Positions 17,262-26,006 of a stretch of 64,000 nt of DNA are shown here, piece after piece; within the stretch, counting starts at the first letter, position 1, and the number at the start of each line of letters is the position of its first letter. Below the pieces are notes generated by a model. That model worked only from the letters and a program-made list of their open reading frames with translations. It was not told the origin of the DNA and did not search any database. The DNA is from Bacteroidota bacterium (GTDB taxonomy: Bacteria > Bacteroidota > JABWAT01), in contig JAIUNL010000009.1 of the NCBI GenBank assembly GCA_020161835.1, positions 62,001 through 126,000 on the forward strand, in the 5' to 3' direction. The position numbers and the translations under genes are program-made.

Positions 17262-17296
17262 AACGGATTTTACCAGGCATCAGCAAAACCGTTTTT
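17260..17296 (+). terminator. Hairpin between the XRE gene and the membrane-protein gene
   Basis: AAAACGG pairs with CCGTTTT across a loop that itself contains TTTT/AAAA pairing, followed by a short T run, immediately after the XRE stop codon. It may act as a partial terminator that lowers expression of the two downstream genes relative to the regulator. The stem is AT-rich, so strength is uncertain. Confidence 0.4.
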
Positions 17297-17322
17297 AATC
17301 AACAACCAGAAAGGAAAATGTT

Positions 17323-17997
17323 ATGTATAAATGGGATTCTATTTCATGGTTTGCAACCGTGATTTTTGTACTTAGCCTTCTCATTACGGTTCTTACCAAA
17401 TCAGACATCTATTTATTGCTTATGATTGGCTCTTACCTGTTGCGCCCAACCCTGTATGCACTTGGGGTTTCTACCCAAAACACCGATGAACGGTTAAACC
17501 TTATCCAGTACCGTTCAGGAAATCTGGCACTAACCATTGTCATTATTTCAATTATTGTTCTTGCAGTCCGAAATTCAATTGAAGGTAAGCCAATTGACGA
17601 TTTCAATTTTATACTCATCATTGCTCTGGCAGCAAGAGCACTTTCGGGGGTTTTGCTGGTGGGGAATTACCGGGAAGCTGCAGTCAGGATTTCAATTGGA
17701 GTTGGTGCTTTTTGGTTGCTTTTCGTCGGATTGGAAAATGGGCTTTCCCTTCATTTTTTACTTGAAGGCCTTCCCGGGTTTCTGTTTATCGGAATTGGCT
17801 TGCTTGGAAGGATTAAACCCCTGATTTCTGCAGGAATTTTTGCTGTCCTTACCTTTGCTGCCTTAATTATGATCTCCTTCTTTGCAGCACCTGGTTTTAC
17901 GGTCAGTCAGGTCATGGTTGCACTTTTGGTTTCTGTTCCATTAGGCGCCGTATCCTGGTGTTTTTATCAATCAACCAAGGTTCAGCAAACCAGCTGA
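17323..17997 (+). CDS. Eight-helix integral membrane protein of unknown function
   Basis: The 224-residue protein has about eight hydrophobic helices, at roughly 8-24, 29-47, 65-82, 93-112, 118-137, 141-161, 168-190 and 195-215, with short polar loops and no recognised catalytic motif. It starts MYKWDSISWFATVIFV after an AAAGGAAA ribosome-binding sequence. It lies 61 bases after the XRE gene, an arrangement seen in many bacteria where a small XRE regulator precedes a membrane protein of unknown role. I cannot assign a function. Confidence 0.8.
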   Translation: MYKWDSISWFATVIFVLSLLITVLTKSDIYLLLMIGSYLLRPTLYALGVSTQNTDERLNLIQYRSGNLALTIVIISIIVLAVRNSIEGKPIDDFNFILIIALAARALSGVLLVGNYREAAVRISIGVGAFWLLFVGLENGLSLHFLLEGLPGFLFIGIGLLGRIKPLISAGIFAVLTFAALIMISFFAAPGFTVSQVMVALLVSVPLGAVSWCFYQSTKVQQTS

Positions 17998-18054
17998 TTC
18001 GTCCTTTTAATTAGATTAAAGGAAATTCAAACCAAAAAACAATCAGAGGTTAAA

Positions 18055-18723
18055 ATGAAACTAAAAACGGGTAAATTCTTATTGTCTGTTCTGGTTTTCA
18101 CATTATGTATTTCGGGGTGTATTTCGTTCAGATCAGATCTGGAACCTGTTCAAAAACAGAAACCACCAGAAAACCCGTTACCCCGTGCTACACTTTTTTT
18201 CCATATTTCTCATCTGGAACAGGATATTGGAATGGATGTTGTACCTAAAATTATTAACCCAAGACGCGGATTCAGAGACATTTTCGGGGAGTCAATGAAA
18301 GAAATATCCAATATCAAATCATTCTCAACCTTTACCGACAATGAAAATGATATTGATGATGTAAAACGCAGACAGCTGCGGGACAGTTTGCAATCTGCAG
18401 CAGATTTTACTCTTAAAATGACAATTAAAAAGGAACGGTCATTTGCAAAGCATTTTCTTGCCGATATTTTGAGTTATGGGACTCTTACCATTTTTCCGGT
18501 TGGGTATTCCTGGAATTATGTTATAACAGTGGATGCCTTTAACCACTCACAAAAACAAATAAAAACTTATTCACAGGTATCATCGGTAACGTCCTGGAAT
18601 GAAATGCTTTTTGTTTTTATTTATCCGTTTTACCCAAGAGAAGTCAAAATAGAAGAAGTGTATCTGGAATCCATGAGAAATATTTTCAGACAGATTGAAA
18701 ATGACGGGATATTGAAGAAATAA
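18055..18723 (+). CDS. Predicted lipoprotein of unknown function
   Basis: The 222-residue product has a signal peptide with a good lipobox (CISG-Cys22). Most of the chain is predicted soluble; residues about 135-165 (LADILSYGTLTIFPVGYSWN) form one hydrophobic patch that could touch a membrane. No family recognised. The ATG has an AGAGG 5-9 bases upstream. It is the last gene of the XRE-led plus-strand trio, 57 bases after the membrane-protein gene, and ends in a terminator shared with the convergent phosphatase gene. Confidence 0.75.
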   Translation: MKLKTGKFLLSVLVFTLCISGCISFRSDLEPVQKQKPPENPLPRATLFFHISHLEQDIGMDVVPKIINPRRGFRDIFGESMKEISNIKSFSTFTDNENDIDDVKRRQLRDSLQSAADFTLKMTIKKERSFAKHFLADILSYGTLTIFPVGYSWNYVITVDAFNHSQKQIKTYSQVSSVTSWNEMLFVFIYPFYPREVKIEEVYLESMRNIFRQIENDGILKK

Positions 18724-18776
18724 AACAGTGGATCAGTTTTAAAGGTTTAGTTTAACGGAGTACATTTTACAAAAAC

Positions 18777-18809
18777 AGGAACCTCTTTTAATCAATGAGG
18801 TTCCTTTTT
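18777..18809 (+). terminator. Bidirectional terminator between convergent genes, one arm inside a coding end
   Basis: AGGAACCTC (18777-18785) pairs perfectly with GAGGTTCCT (18797-18805), followed by TTTTT on the plus strand and, read the other way, by TTTTTG. It ends both the lipoprotein gene (+) and the phosphatase gene (-). The right arm encodes the last residues of the phosphatase (KRNLID) and the stop codon is in the loop. Confidence 0.8.
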
Positions 18810-20038
18810 ACAACAAGAACAGCACGGTCATCATCAGAATCATCACGGCCATCCCAGGCATGGACTGTCGTCCAGGCGAGTTCAATGGCTTCATTTCCCA
18901 AAAGGTGAATTTGGTCCCGCAAGGTATTCTCTAGTCCGTCATCCCCAAACATGTCATCTTCAGAATTGAATGTTTCGGTTATTCCGTCTGTATAGAGGAA
19001 AAGATATTCACCGGGTTTCAGTTTCATAACCCGGGTTTCGTAGTCAAATGAGGCGAACATTCCAACCGGCGGACCGGATGAACCCAAATCAGGAATTCCA
19101 ACTTTATCACCTACGTGAACAGGCGCCGGATGTCCTGCGTTGAAAAATTGAATTTCATGATTTTCTGGATCGAGAACAGCAAAAAACAAAGTCGCGTAGG
19201 TATCTTCTGTACTGTTGGCAAAAACAGTTCGGTTAATCCGTTCTGCAAGACCTGAAAAATCTACTCCTGTTTCCATATAGGCCCGGATGGTTGCCTGAAT
19301 GGTAGAAACCAGCAAACTTGCCGGAATTCCATGTCCCGAAACATCCGCCATTAAAAAAGCAGTTTTTCCGCCGGGAACCGAAATCACATCAACATAATCT
19401 CCGCCAACTTCGCTGCAAGACTGATATTTCAGAGCAAATTCATACCCCGAAACAAGAGGTAAAACTTTCGGAATGATCCGTTGCTGAATATCACGGGCAA
19501 TATCAAGTTCCTTTTCAAGTTGAACAGCCTTCAGACTTCTCTGGTGAAGGAGTGCATTTTCAAAGGCAACACCGGCGATTTCTGCAAGTGAATTTGAAAA
19601 TTCAGCATCCAAAGCCGTAAAAACACCCTCAAGTTTATTGATAACCTGAAAAACACCAATCACTTCCCTTTTCTGGTTCCGGATGGGCATAACCAGCATC
19701 GATTTTGTGCGGTAATTAGTCCTTAAATCATATTCCTTATTAAACCTTGGATCTTCATAAACATCCGGAATAATCAGGGTTTCACCGGTTTGGGCAACAT
19801 GTCCCGCCAGTCCAACCCCAATTGGAAGACGGATTTCACGCATGCCATCACCCGTCAGAACCTTTGACCAGATTTCTGATTTTTCTTTATCAACCAGATA
19901 AATCGTTCCCCGGTCTGCATTCAGAACATCAAGGAGAATTTTGAGATTTCTGGCTAAAATATCATCCAGATTCAGGGAAGAATTTAAGGCAAGAGCAGCA
20001 TGTGAAAGTGCGTGAAGGCGTTCGATCAGGTTATTCAT
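18788..20038 (-). CDS. GAF-domain SpoIIE-type PP2C phosphatase
   Basis: A soluble signalling protein of 416 residues from ATG 20038 (a TTG 57 bases earlier gives a longer frame, but GGAAAA directly before this ATG favours it). Residues about 10-165 form a GAF domain (LNADRGTIYLVDKEKSE, VGLAGHVAQTGETLIIPDV), which senses small ligands or redox state. The rest is a PPM/SpoIIE phosphatase: GGDYVDVISV, FLMADVSGHGIPASLL, FFNAGHPAPV and LYTDGITETFN carry the metal-binding Asp residues. Such RsbU-like enzymes dephosphorylate anti-sigma antagonists or related switch proteins; no partner kinase or antagonist gene is adjacent, so its target is unknown. Confidence 0.93.
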   Translation of the reverse strand: MNNLIERLHALSHAALALNSSLNLDDILARNLKILLDVLNADRGTIYLVDKEKSEIWSKVLTGDGMREIRLPIGVGLAGHVAQTGETLIIPDVYEDPRFNKEYDLRTNYRTKSMLVMPIRNQKREVIGVFQVINKLEGVFTALDAEFSNSLAEIAGVAFENALLHQRSLKAVQLEKELDIARDIQQRIIPKVLPLVSGYEFALKYQSCSEVGGDYVDVISVPGGKTAFLMADVSGHGIPASLLVSTIQATIRAYMETGVDFSGLAERINRTVFANSTEDTYATLFFAVLDPENHEIQFFNAGHPAPVHVGDKVGIPDLGSSGPPVGMFASFDYETRVMKLKPGEYLFLYTDGITETFNSEDDMFGDDGLENTLRDQIHLLGNEAIELAWTTVHAWDGRDDSDDDRAVLVVKRNLID

Positions 20039-20295
20039 ATTTTCCGGATTTTTAAAATCGAATTTAAATATGGAAAAAAGCAGACTGAATTTCAATGGAA
20101 ATACCGGGTACCTGCTTTAATCATGTTATTTGGAGGAACATTTATATTTTTAAGAATTTCAATTGGAAATTGCTCAAGAGTTGATTAACTGAGGTAGTTT
20201 CACTTTATTTACTAAATGTGAACCAGCCATTAACATTTAAACAACTTCAACAAACCCAACCGGTTTGACTAACCCTTCTTTTTTTGGGATTACCA

Positions 20296-21354
20296 ATGAA
20301 AAAAACCGTTTTCTTTTTATTTATGTTGGCAACAATCACCAACTCTGCTTTCAGTCAGGATAGCAGCCCCAAGGGGAAATTCTCAGGATATGCCTTTGGT
20401 GACTATTTTTATAACATTTCATCTCCAACTTCAGGTCTGTCTGATCTGAACGGCATTCAATTCCGCCGGATATATTTAACCTATGATTATGCCATTTCTG
20501 AAACCTTTTCTTCCCGCTTCAGACTCGAAGCAGATCAGACGGCAAATTCAAGTGATGGAAAGGTTGGAACCTTTGTAAAAGATGCTTATTTGCAATGGAA
20601 AAATATATTCGACGGCAGTGATCTTGTATTTGGAATTCAGCCAACACCGGGCTCTGAAGTTGCAGAGTCAGTCTGGGGAAACCGTTTTCTTGAAAAAACC
20701 ATCATGGATTTGAGAGGAATTGTTTCATCACGTGATATGGGAATTGCCCTGAAAGGCAAACTCACTGACGACGGCATGTTTAAATATTGGCTTCTGTTCG
20801 GAAACGGATCAGGAAACAAACCTGAAACAGATAAATACAAACGGTACTATGCCCAAATCCAATTTTCTCCAACTGAAAACATTACCCTTTCAGGATATGG
20901 CGATTTTAAGGCAAAAAAATCAATTCTTGATTTGTCTGACTCATCAGGAACTGTTTCAAACAATGACCTGACTGGGGCACTCCTTGCCGGCTATGCTGAA
21001 AAGGGAGTATTTTCTCTGGGTGCAGAAGGTGTATTTGTCATTTCACAAAACAGTATTAAAAAATCAGCCAAAGAACTTGCTGATAAAAACGGGCTGGGAT
21101 TTTCAGTCTATGGAACATTTACCCTTACTGAAGCCTACGGATTAATTGGCAGATATGATTATTTTGACCCCAACACCGATTCAAATGCAAAGGGAGATCT
21201 TAAAAATCTGTTCATTGGTGGCTTAACCTACAAACCAGATCCGAAAGTGACAATCAGTCCAAACCTGATCTATGAAACCACTGAAAAAACTCCGGGTAAA
21301 TCAGAACCAGATCCGGCAATAACTGCAAGACTTACTGTTTTTTATAACTTTTAG
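20296..21354 (+). CDS. Porin-like outer-membrane protein beside the phosphate transport operon
   Basis: The product is 352 residues from the ATG at 20296; a TTG 12 bases earlier is in frame but would only add GLP-type residues before the signal peptide. The signal (MKKTVFFLFMLATITNSAFS) is followed by many amphipathic strands and a terminal aromatic residue (RLTVFYNF), as for an outer-membrane porin. The segment FRRIYLTYDYAISETFSSRF followed by LEADQT resembles phosphate-selective porin O/P-type barrels. It converges on phoU and lies next to pstSCAB, so an outer-membrane phosphate path is a reasonable guess. I did not find a Pho box in its own upstream region. Confidence 0.75.
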   Translation: MKKTVFFLFMLATITNSAFSQDSSPKGKFSGYAFGDYFYNISSPTSGLSDLNGIQFRRIYLTYDYAISETFSSRFRLEADQTANSSDGKVGTFVKDAYLQWKNIFDGSDLVFGIQPTPGSEVAESVWGNRFLEKTIMDLRGIVSSRDMGIALKGKLTDDGMFKYWLLFGNGSGNKPETDKYKRYYAQIQFSPTENITLSGYGDFKAKKSILDLSDSSGTVSNNDLTGALLAGYAEKGVFSLGAEGVFVISQNSIKKSAKELADKNGLGFSVYGTFTLTEAYGLIGRYDYFDPNTDSNAKGDLKNLFIGGLTYKPDPKVTISPNLIYETTEKTPGKSEPDPAITARLTVFYNF

Positions 21355-21418
21355 GAAAATGGCTTGGGTTAATTAAACGGGATAATCCGGGAAACCGGGT
21401 ACAAACTCTGAAATTTTG

Positions 21419-21460
21419 AAATACTGGTTTCCTGGCAATAAGACAAGAAACCAGTATTTT
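21419..21460. terminator. Bidirectional terminator between porin gene and phoU
   Basis: A 13-bp perfect stem (AAATACTGGTTTC at 21419-21431 with GAAACCAGTATTT at 21447-21459) with a 15-base loop sits between the converging genes. The stem ends are A/T-rich on both sides, giving short U tracts in either direction. Confidence 0.75.
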
Positions 21461-21465
21461 AACGC

Positions 21466-22161
21466 TTAGTCTTCCTGGCCTTTTGAATTTCCGGCGAGTT
21501 TTTTAGCCTTACTGTGTTTCACGAACTTTGCTTCAATGTAAAAAATAATTTCTTCAGCAATATTCGTACAATGATCGCCAACCCGTTCCAGTTTTCTTAT
21601 GGTTGTATGCACTTCAAGAGCCTGTTCAATATTACCTGGATTCCGGGTAATATAATCTGCAATGACAGCCGTTGATTTTTTATTGTAAGAATCAAGTAAC
21701 TCATCACGTTTGAAGATCACTCTGGCTAACTGAGTATTCTCACTTTCAAAACCCTTCATCACATCTTCAGTCATACAGGTAGCTTCCTCGAACATCAGAA
21801 GAATTTCTGTCACATCAACTAAAGCCGGATCAATTGGTTTTTCTGATCTGATCACCAGCTTGGCAACCGATTTTGCAATATCTGCAATCCGCTCCAGGTT
21901 ATTATTGATTTTCAGAATTGATAGAACCAATCTCAGGTCAATGGCAACCGGACTGTAAAGCGCCAAAATATTTTCGCATTCAATATCCAGCTTGGTTTCA
22001 AGGGCATTAACCCTCTTCTCTTTCAGAATAATTTCATGAGCCAGATCTTTATCTGCATTCGCAAGAGATTCCTGGGCAAGTTTTAGCTGAGAATGAACCA
22101 GTTGCCACATGCTAAGAAGTTCGGCTTTCAGAAGTTGCAATTCAGATTCAAGGTGTGTCAT
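21466..22161 (-). CDS. phoU: Phosphate-specific transport system accessory protein PhoU
   Basis: PhoU is an all-helical dimer that links the Pst transporter to the Pho sensor kinase and keeps the regulon off when phosphate is plentiful. The 231-residue protein has two copies of the PhoU three-helix repeat, with ALETKLDIECENILALYSPV and LRLVLSILKINNNLERIADIAK in the first and DELLDSYNKKSTAVIADYI and KLERVGDHCTNIAEEIIFYIE in the second; the E-ERIAD and ER-GDH-TNIAEE motifs bind metal clusters. It follows pstB by 49 bases. A short Lys-rich tail ends the protein. Confidence 0.96.
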   Translation of the reverse strand: MTHLESELQLLKAELLSMWQLVHSQLKLAQESLANADKDLAHEIILKEKRVNALETKLDIECENILALYSPVAIDLRLVLSILKINNNLERIADIAKSVAKLVIRSEKPIDPALVDVTEILLMFEEATCMTEDVMKGFESENTQLARVIFKRDELLDSYNKKSTAVIADYITRNPGNIEQALEVHTTIRKLERVGDHCTNIAEEIIFYIEAKFVKHSKAKKLAGNSKGQED

Positions 22162-22210
22162 TGATCAATCTCTTTGAAATAAATTTAAATGTGATGAATT
22201 GGCTAAGAAA

Positions 22211-22963
22211 TCAGCCAAACCGCCCGGTGATATATTGCTGGGTGAGTTCTTTTTTTGGATTGGTGAAAATCATTTTCGTATCACCTTCTTCAACCATATC
22301 ACCCATGTAAAAGAAAATTGTACGGTCACTTACACGGGCAGCCTGCTGCATATTGTGCGTAACAATAGCAATTGTATATTGTTTTTTCAACTCAAAAATC
22401 AATTCTTCGATTTTTGACGTCGAAATAGGATCAAGAGCAGATGCCGGTTCATCCATCAGGATGACAGTAGGCTTAACTGCTAGGGTACGGGCGATGCAAA
22501 GACGTTGCTGCTGGCCACCAGAAAGTTCAAGCGCAGACTTTGTTAATTTGTCTTTTACCTCATCCCAGATTGCAGCTCTTTTTAATGACGTTTCAACCGC
22601 TTCATCCAAAATCTTTTTATCTGAAATATTTTGAAGGCGCAGACCGTAAATCACATTTTCGTAAATGGTTTTGGGGAACGGATTTGGCTTCTGAAATACC
22701 ATTCCGACTTTTTTACGCAGGTCTTCAACATTGATATCTTTTTTATAAATATCAGTATTGTCAATTGACACCAGACCTGTTTTATGAAAAGAACCGATGA
22801 AATCATTCATCCGGTTAAATAAACGTAAAAAGGTAGACTTTCCGCAACCGGAAGGGCCAATAAATGCAGTTACCGTGTTATTTTCCATCGATACACTAAC
22901 ATTTTTTAAAACCTGATTGTCACCGTAAAAAACACTTACATCTTCGGTATATATTCTGTTCAT
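22211..22963 (-). CDS. pstB: Phosphate ABC transporter ATP-binding protein PstB
   Basis: PstB powers high-affinity phosphate uptake in the inner membrane. The 250-residue protein has Walker [10 protein letters not shown] (about 36-44), the PstB-specific LRLFNRMND after it, Q-loop VFQKPNPFP, signature [16 protein letters not shown], Walker [14 protein letters not shown] and the switch His in IVTHNM. It is normal in length and follows pstA by 10 bases. Confidence 0.98.
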   Translation of the reverse strand: MNRIYTEDVSVFYGDNQVLKNVSVSMENNTVTAFIGPSGCGKSTFLRLFNRMNDFIGSFHKTGLVSIDNTDIYKKDINVEDLRKKVGMVFQKPNPFPKTIYENVIYGLRLQNISDKKILDEAVETSLKRAAIWDEVKDKLTKSALELSGGQQQRLCIARTLAVKPTVILMDEPASALDPISTSKIEELIFELKKQYTIAIVTHNMQQAARVSDRTIFFYMGDMVEEGDTKMIFTNPKKELTQQYITGRFG

Positions 22964-22973
22964 AGTTATTTAA

Positions 22974-23834
22974 TTACCATTTAACTTGTTTTTGCCAGCG
23001 GTTACGCAAATAAATTGCAATTCCGTTTAATACAAAGGTGATCGAAAGGAGTACGACAATACCAGCAGTTGCATTGACAATAAATCCTTTTTGCGGCCTC
23101 GAAAGCCAGTTAAAAATCTGAATAGGCATGGTTGAAAAATCATCCATTGGGGAGGTTGGCGGAGACGTGATATAAAGCATGGCTCCGATCACAATCAAGG
23201 GAGCTGTTTCCCCGATGGCTCTTGAAATTGCGAGAATAATTCCAGTAACAATTCCACCCGCAGCAGACGGTAGCACTTGCATCTGAATGGTCTGCAGTTT
23301 CGTTGCCCCAAGTCCATAAGAAGCTTCACGAATGGTTCTTGGAACAGCCTTTAATGCTTCTCTGGTGGAGGTTATAATAATTGGCAGAACCAAAAGACTC
23401 AAGGTAAGGCTTCCGGCCATCAAACTTTTACCAAGTCCAAGAAACCTGACAAATAATTCCAGAGCCAGCAAACCAAAAATAATGGAAGGAACACCTGCCA
23501 GATTGGTGATATTGATTTCAACGAAAGACGCCAGTTTATTTTTGGCACCATATTCTTCAAGATAAACAGCTGCGGCAACACCAAACGGAATTACCATCAG
23601 AGAAGTTAAAACCATAATCCAGATAGTTCCGATCAGGGGAATTAAAATCCCGGCGTTTTCAGCTCTTCTTGATGGGAGTGAGGTAAAGAAATCCAGGCTC
23701 AACCTGGGAATACCCTCTATCATGATATTTGCCAAAAAAATGGCCAAAACGACTAATCCGAAAAAAGTGCTGATCACCCCTGTAATCAGGAATGCCTTAT
23801 CCTTCAGATGATTCAGTGAAAAAAGTTTTTCCAT
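22974..23834 (-). CDS. pstA: Phosphate ABC transporter permease PstA
   Basis: An inner-membrane permease of 286 residues with about six hydrophobic helices. The conserved block YLEEYGAKNKLASFVEINIT and NLAGVPSIIFGLLALELFV is diagnostic for PstA, and the cytoplasmic loop RTIREASYGLGATKLQTIQM matches the EAA motif that contacts PstB. With PstC it forms the membrane channel for phosphate. It is 12 bases after pstC and 10 before pstB. Confidence 0.96.
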   Translation of the reverse strand: MEKLFSLNHLKDKAFLITGVISTFFGLVVLAIFLANIMIEGIPRLSLDFFTSLPSRRAENAGILIPLIGTIWIMVLTSLMVIPFGVAAAVYLEEYGAKNKLASFVEINITNLAGVPSIIFGLLALELFVRFLGLGKSLMAGSLTLSLLVLPIIITSTREALKAVPRTIREASYGLGATKLQTIQMQVLPSAAGGIVTGIILAISRAIGETAPLIVIGAMLYITSPPTSPMDDFSTMPIQIFNWLSRPQKGFIVNATAGIVVLLSITFVLNGIAIYLRNRWQKQVKW

Positions 23835-23846
23835 AGGTTAAATTGA

Positions 23847-24722
23847 TTACTCGTATTTTTCCTGAAACTTACGTTTCAGGTAGAAACTGATGATATTCAT
23901 TGCAAAAGTCAGAACAAAGAGGGTAATCCCTGCGGCAAAAATAGTTTGATATTCCAGAGATCCGTGCACAACATCACCCAGACTTACTTTAACAATGTAA
24001 GTGGTCATCGTTTCTATTGGGACAAACGGATTAAAGGTAAAACGCGGTTGCTGACCTGCTGCAATGGCAACAATCATGGTTTCACCCACTGCCCTCGAAA
24101 CTGCGAGGATAATTGAAACTATGATTCCGGAGGATGCTGCCGGAACTAAAACTCTGAAAGCTGTCTGAAAACGGGTTGCTCCCATTCCATAAGAAGCTTC
24201 ACGCAGATTTTGGGGAACGGCATGAAGTGCATCTTCACTTAAAGAAGAGATCATTGGTATGATCATTATTCCCATCACAATTCCGGGAGAAAGAGAATTA
24301 AAACCGGAAAGCCCAGGAATAAAACCTTGAAGAAAGGGCGTCACAATCATCAGGGCAAAATAACCATAGACAACAGTTGGAACTGCAGCGAGAACTTCAA
24401 TGACAGGCTTGATTACTTTTTTAAATCCAGGTGATGCATACACATTGAGATAGATTGCAATAGTAAGTCCGATTGGTAAGGCAACCAGCATTGCAATAAA
24501 CGAAGTTAAAACGGTTCCAGTCACCAACGGCAAGATGCCATAACTTTTCTGGGTGAAAAGGGGTGTCCATTCAGTAGCCGTAATAAACTCAAAGAAGGAA
24601 ACCCGTGAAAAGAAAAAGTAAGATTCAGAAATTAATACATAAAGGATGGCAACTGTAATCAAAACACTAAATATTGCAGAAAGCTGAAGAAGTGCTTCGG
24701 TTATTTTTTCTTTTAGTCTCAT
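23847..24722 (-). CDS. pstC: Phosphate ABC transporter permease PstC
   Basis: The partner permease to PstA. From ATG 24722 it is 291 residues; a TTG 12 bases earlier is also in frame but less likely. It has about six transmembrane helices, the PstC landmark FITATEWTPLFTQKSYGILP near residue 50, and a cytoplasmic EAA loop NLREASYGMGATRFQTAFRV. It is separated from pstS by 125 bases that contain an intrinsic terminator-like hairpin, which should keep pstC-A-B-phoU expression below that of pstS. Confidence 0.96.
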   Translation of the reverse strand: MRLKEKITEALLQLSAIFSVLITVAILYVLISESYFFFSRVSFFEFITATEWTPLFTQKSYGILPLVTGTVLTSFIAMLVALPIGLTIAIYLNVYASPGFKKVIKPVIEVLAAVPTVVYGYFALMIVTPFLQGFIPGLSGFNSLSPGIVMGIMIIPMISSLSEDALHAVPQNLREASYGMGATRFQTAFRVLVPAASSGIIVSIILAVSRAVGETMIVAIAAGQQPRFTFNPFVPIETMTTYIVKVSLGDVVHGSLEYQTIFAAGITLFVLTFAMNIISFYLKRKFQEKYE

Positions 24723-24780
24723 GCGGTACAACAACTTGCCTAATTATAAATTCTGGAATTTACTGTCTGATATCAATTTA

Positions 24781-24814
24781 AATAAAAATGGGAACTCCTA
24801 AAAAAGGAATCCCC
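24781..24814 (-). terminator. Terminator-like hairpin between pstS and pstC
   Basis: On the minus strand GGGGATTCCT pairs with AGGAGTTCCC (10 bp including two G-U pairs) around a short T loop, followed by ATTTTTATTT. It lies in the middle of the pst operon, so it probably gives partial termination and excess binding protein over transporter, a known pattern for pst operons. Confidence 0.7.
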
Positions 24815-24847
24815 AAATTGATAAAAACTTTAATTAAAACAGTTATA

Positions 24848-25807
24848 TCACTTTGCAGCGGAATGAGTTTTGATGAATTCTTCAAACTTTGCTTTTTCAG
24901 CAGCAGTTTCTTCATCAGTCAGAGGAATGTAGCCAACTTCAGTAACCAGCTTTGATGCATTATCAAGGTAGAAGGAAACGAAAGTTTGAACTTCAGGCTT
25001 TTCGCCAGCTTTGCTATTTAGATAAATATACAAAGGTCTTGCAAGCGGAGAGTAGCTTTTATCACGAACAGTTGCAAGAGAAGGTAAAACGCCACCCTTT
25101 CCGTTATCAACTGCAACCAGTTTCAGTTTGTCCTTATTCTCTTCAAAGTATGCCAAACCGAAAAAGCCAAGTGCATTTTTATCTGTTGAAACGCCCTGAA
25201 CCAAAACGTTATCATCTTCACTTGCGGTAAAATCACCACGGCTTGAATGACTTTTTCCTACGATGGCTTCAGTGAAATAATCGTAAGTTCCGCTTTCAGT
25301 TCCGGGTCCGTACAAGTGAATTTCTTCATTCGGCCAGTTGCTTCTGATCTGATTCCACTTTTTAATTTTTCCCTGTGCTTCTGGTTCCCAGATTTTTTTC
25401 AGTTCAGCAACCGTGATTTCTGTGCACCATGTATTTGCAGGATTCACAATAACAGCAAGTCCGTCATAGGCTACCAGCATTTCAACAAAATGAATATTGT
25501 TTGATTCTGCGAGTTCAACTTCTTCTTTTTTGATGCTTCTTGAAGCATCATTAATATCGATTTCCCCTCTTCCAAATTTCTTGAATCCGCCACCGGTTCC
25601 TGAAAGTCCAACAGAAACATTTACATTTGGCTGAATTTTTCTGAATTCTTCAGCAACGGCTTCAGTAATTGGATAAACTGTGCTTGAACCGTCAATGGAA
25701 ACAGCACCAGTTAATAACTGGGCATCTGATGTGCTCTTTTTTTCACCACAACCAACAAGTGTAAATAAAAGGGTTGCCAGAGCAATAGTGAGTAAGTTTT
25801 TGGTCAT
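24848..25807 (-). CDS. pstS: Phosphate-binding lipoprotein PstS
   Basis: The periplasmic high-affinity phosphate-binding protein. ATG 25807 is chosen over upstream starts because it has a GGAAG directly before it and places the signal peptide correctly: [19 protein letters not shown] then Cys20, a lipobox, so it is membrane-anchored. Ligand motifs are clear: [45 protein letters not shown] and [16 protein letters not shown]. Length 319 residues is usual. It is the first gene of the pst operon and sits behind an 11-base-period repeat that looks like a Pho box. Confidence 0.96.
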   Translation of the reverse strand: MTKNLLTIALATLLFTLVGCGEKKSTSDAQLLTGAVSIDGSSTVYPITEAVAEEFRKIQPNVNVSVGLSGTGGGFKKFGRGEIDINDASRSIKKEEVELAESNNIHFVEMLVAYDGLAVIVNPANTWCTEITVAELKKIWEPEAQGKIKKWNQIRSNWPNEEIHLYGPGTESGTYDYFTEAIVGKSHSSRGDFTASEDDNVLVQGVSTDKNALGFFGLAYFEENKDKLKLVAVDNGKGGVLPSLATVRDKSYSPLARPLYIYLNSKAGEKPEVQTFVSFYLDNASKLVTEVGYIPLTDEETAAEKAKFEEFIKTHSAAK

Positions 25808-25870
25808 AACTTCCATCTTTTTTAGTTTTTTATTTCGTGGTTTTTCAGGACAACACCTGTTAAACCATTG

Positions 25871-25926
25871 CAAAGGTCGGGAAGTAAAATGATGAAGAGA
25901 TTACCGGAATGTTACCGGAATGTTAA
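25871..25926 (-). promoter_or_regulatory. Candidate Pho box and promoter upstream of pstS
   Basis: On the minus strand the half-sites TTAACA (25926-25921), GTAACA (25915-25910) and GTAATC (25904-25899) recur at exactly 11-base intervals, with TTCCG spacers. This is the geometry of PhoB/PhoP direct-repeat boxes, and TTAACA is the PhoP-type half-site. A GACCTTTG (25878-25871), one base off the Bacteroidota -7 element TAnnTTTG, follows 20 bases downstream. Use by a PhoB-like regulator is inference; no phoR/phoB pair is in the window. Confidence 0.6.
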
Positions 25927-25950
25927 GAATGTAACAGCGGGGTTTACACA

Positions 25951-25985
25951 TAAAAAAGCCCTGACATCCGAAGGCATCAGGGCTT
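25951..25985 (-). terminator. UUCG-loop terminator after the delta-60 gene
   Basis: Minus strand AAGCCCTGA pairs with TCAGGGCTT, the stem extends inward to a C(UUCG)G tetraloop, and it is followed by TTTTTT. It ends the gene at 26007 and is nearly identical to the terminator at 27957-27994. Confidence 0.88.
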
Positions 25986-26006
25986 AAATGGAAAGTAAAA
26001 ATGATT

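Noticed and set aside
17043..18723. XRE trio read as a toxin-antitoxin or phage-defence unit
   Set aside because: No toxin, nuclease or defence domain is recognisable in the membrane protein or lipoprotein; it is only an uncharacterised regulator-led unit.
20185..20235. Possible Pho box upstream of the porin (TTAACT, TTCACT, TTTACT, TTAACA)
   Set aside because: Spacing is irregular (14, 9 and 22 bases) rather than 11, so no repeat geometry supports it.
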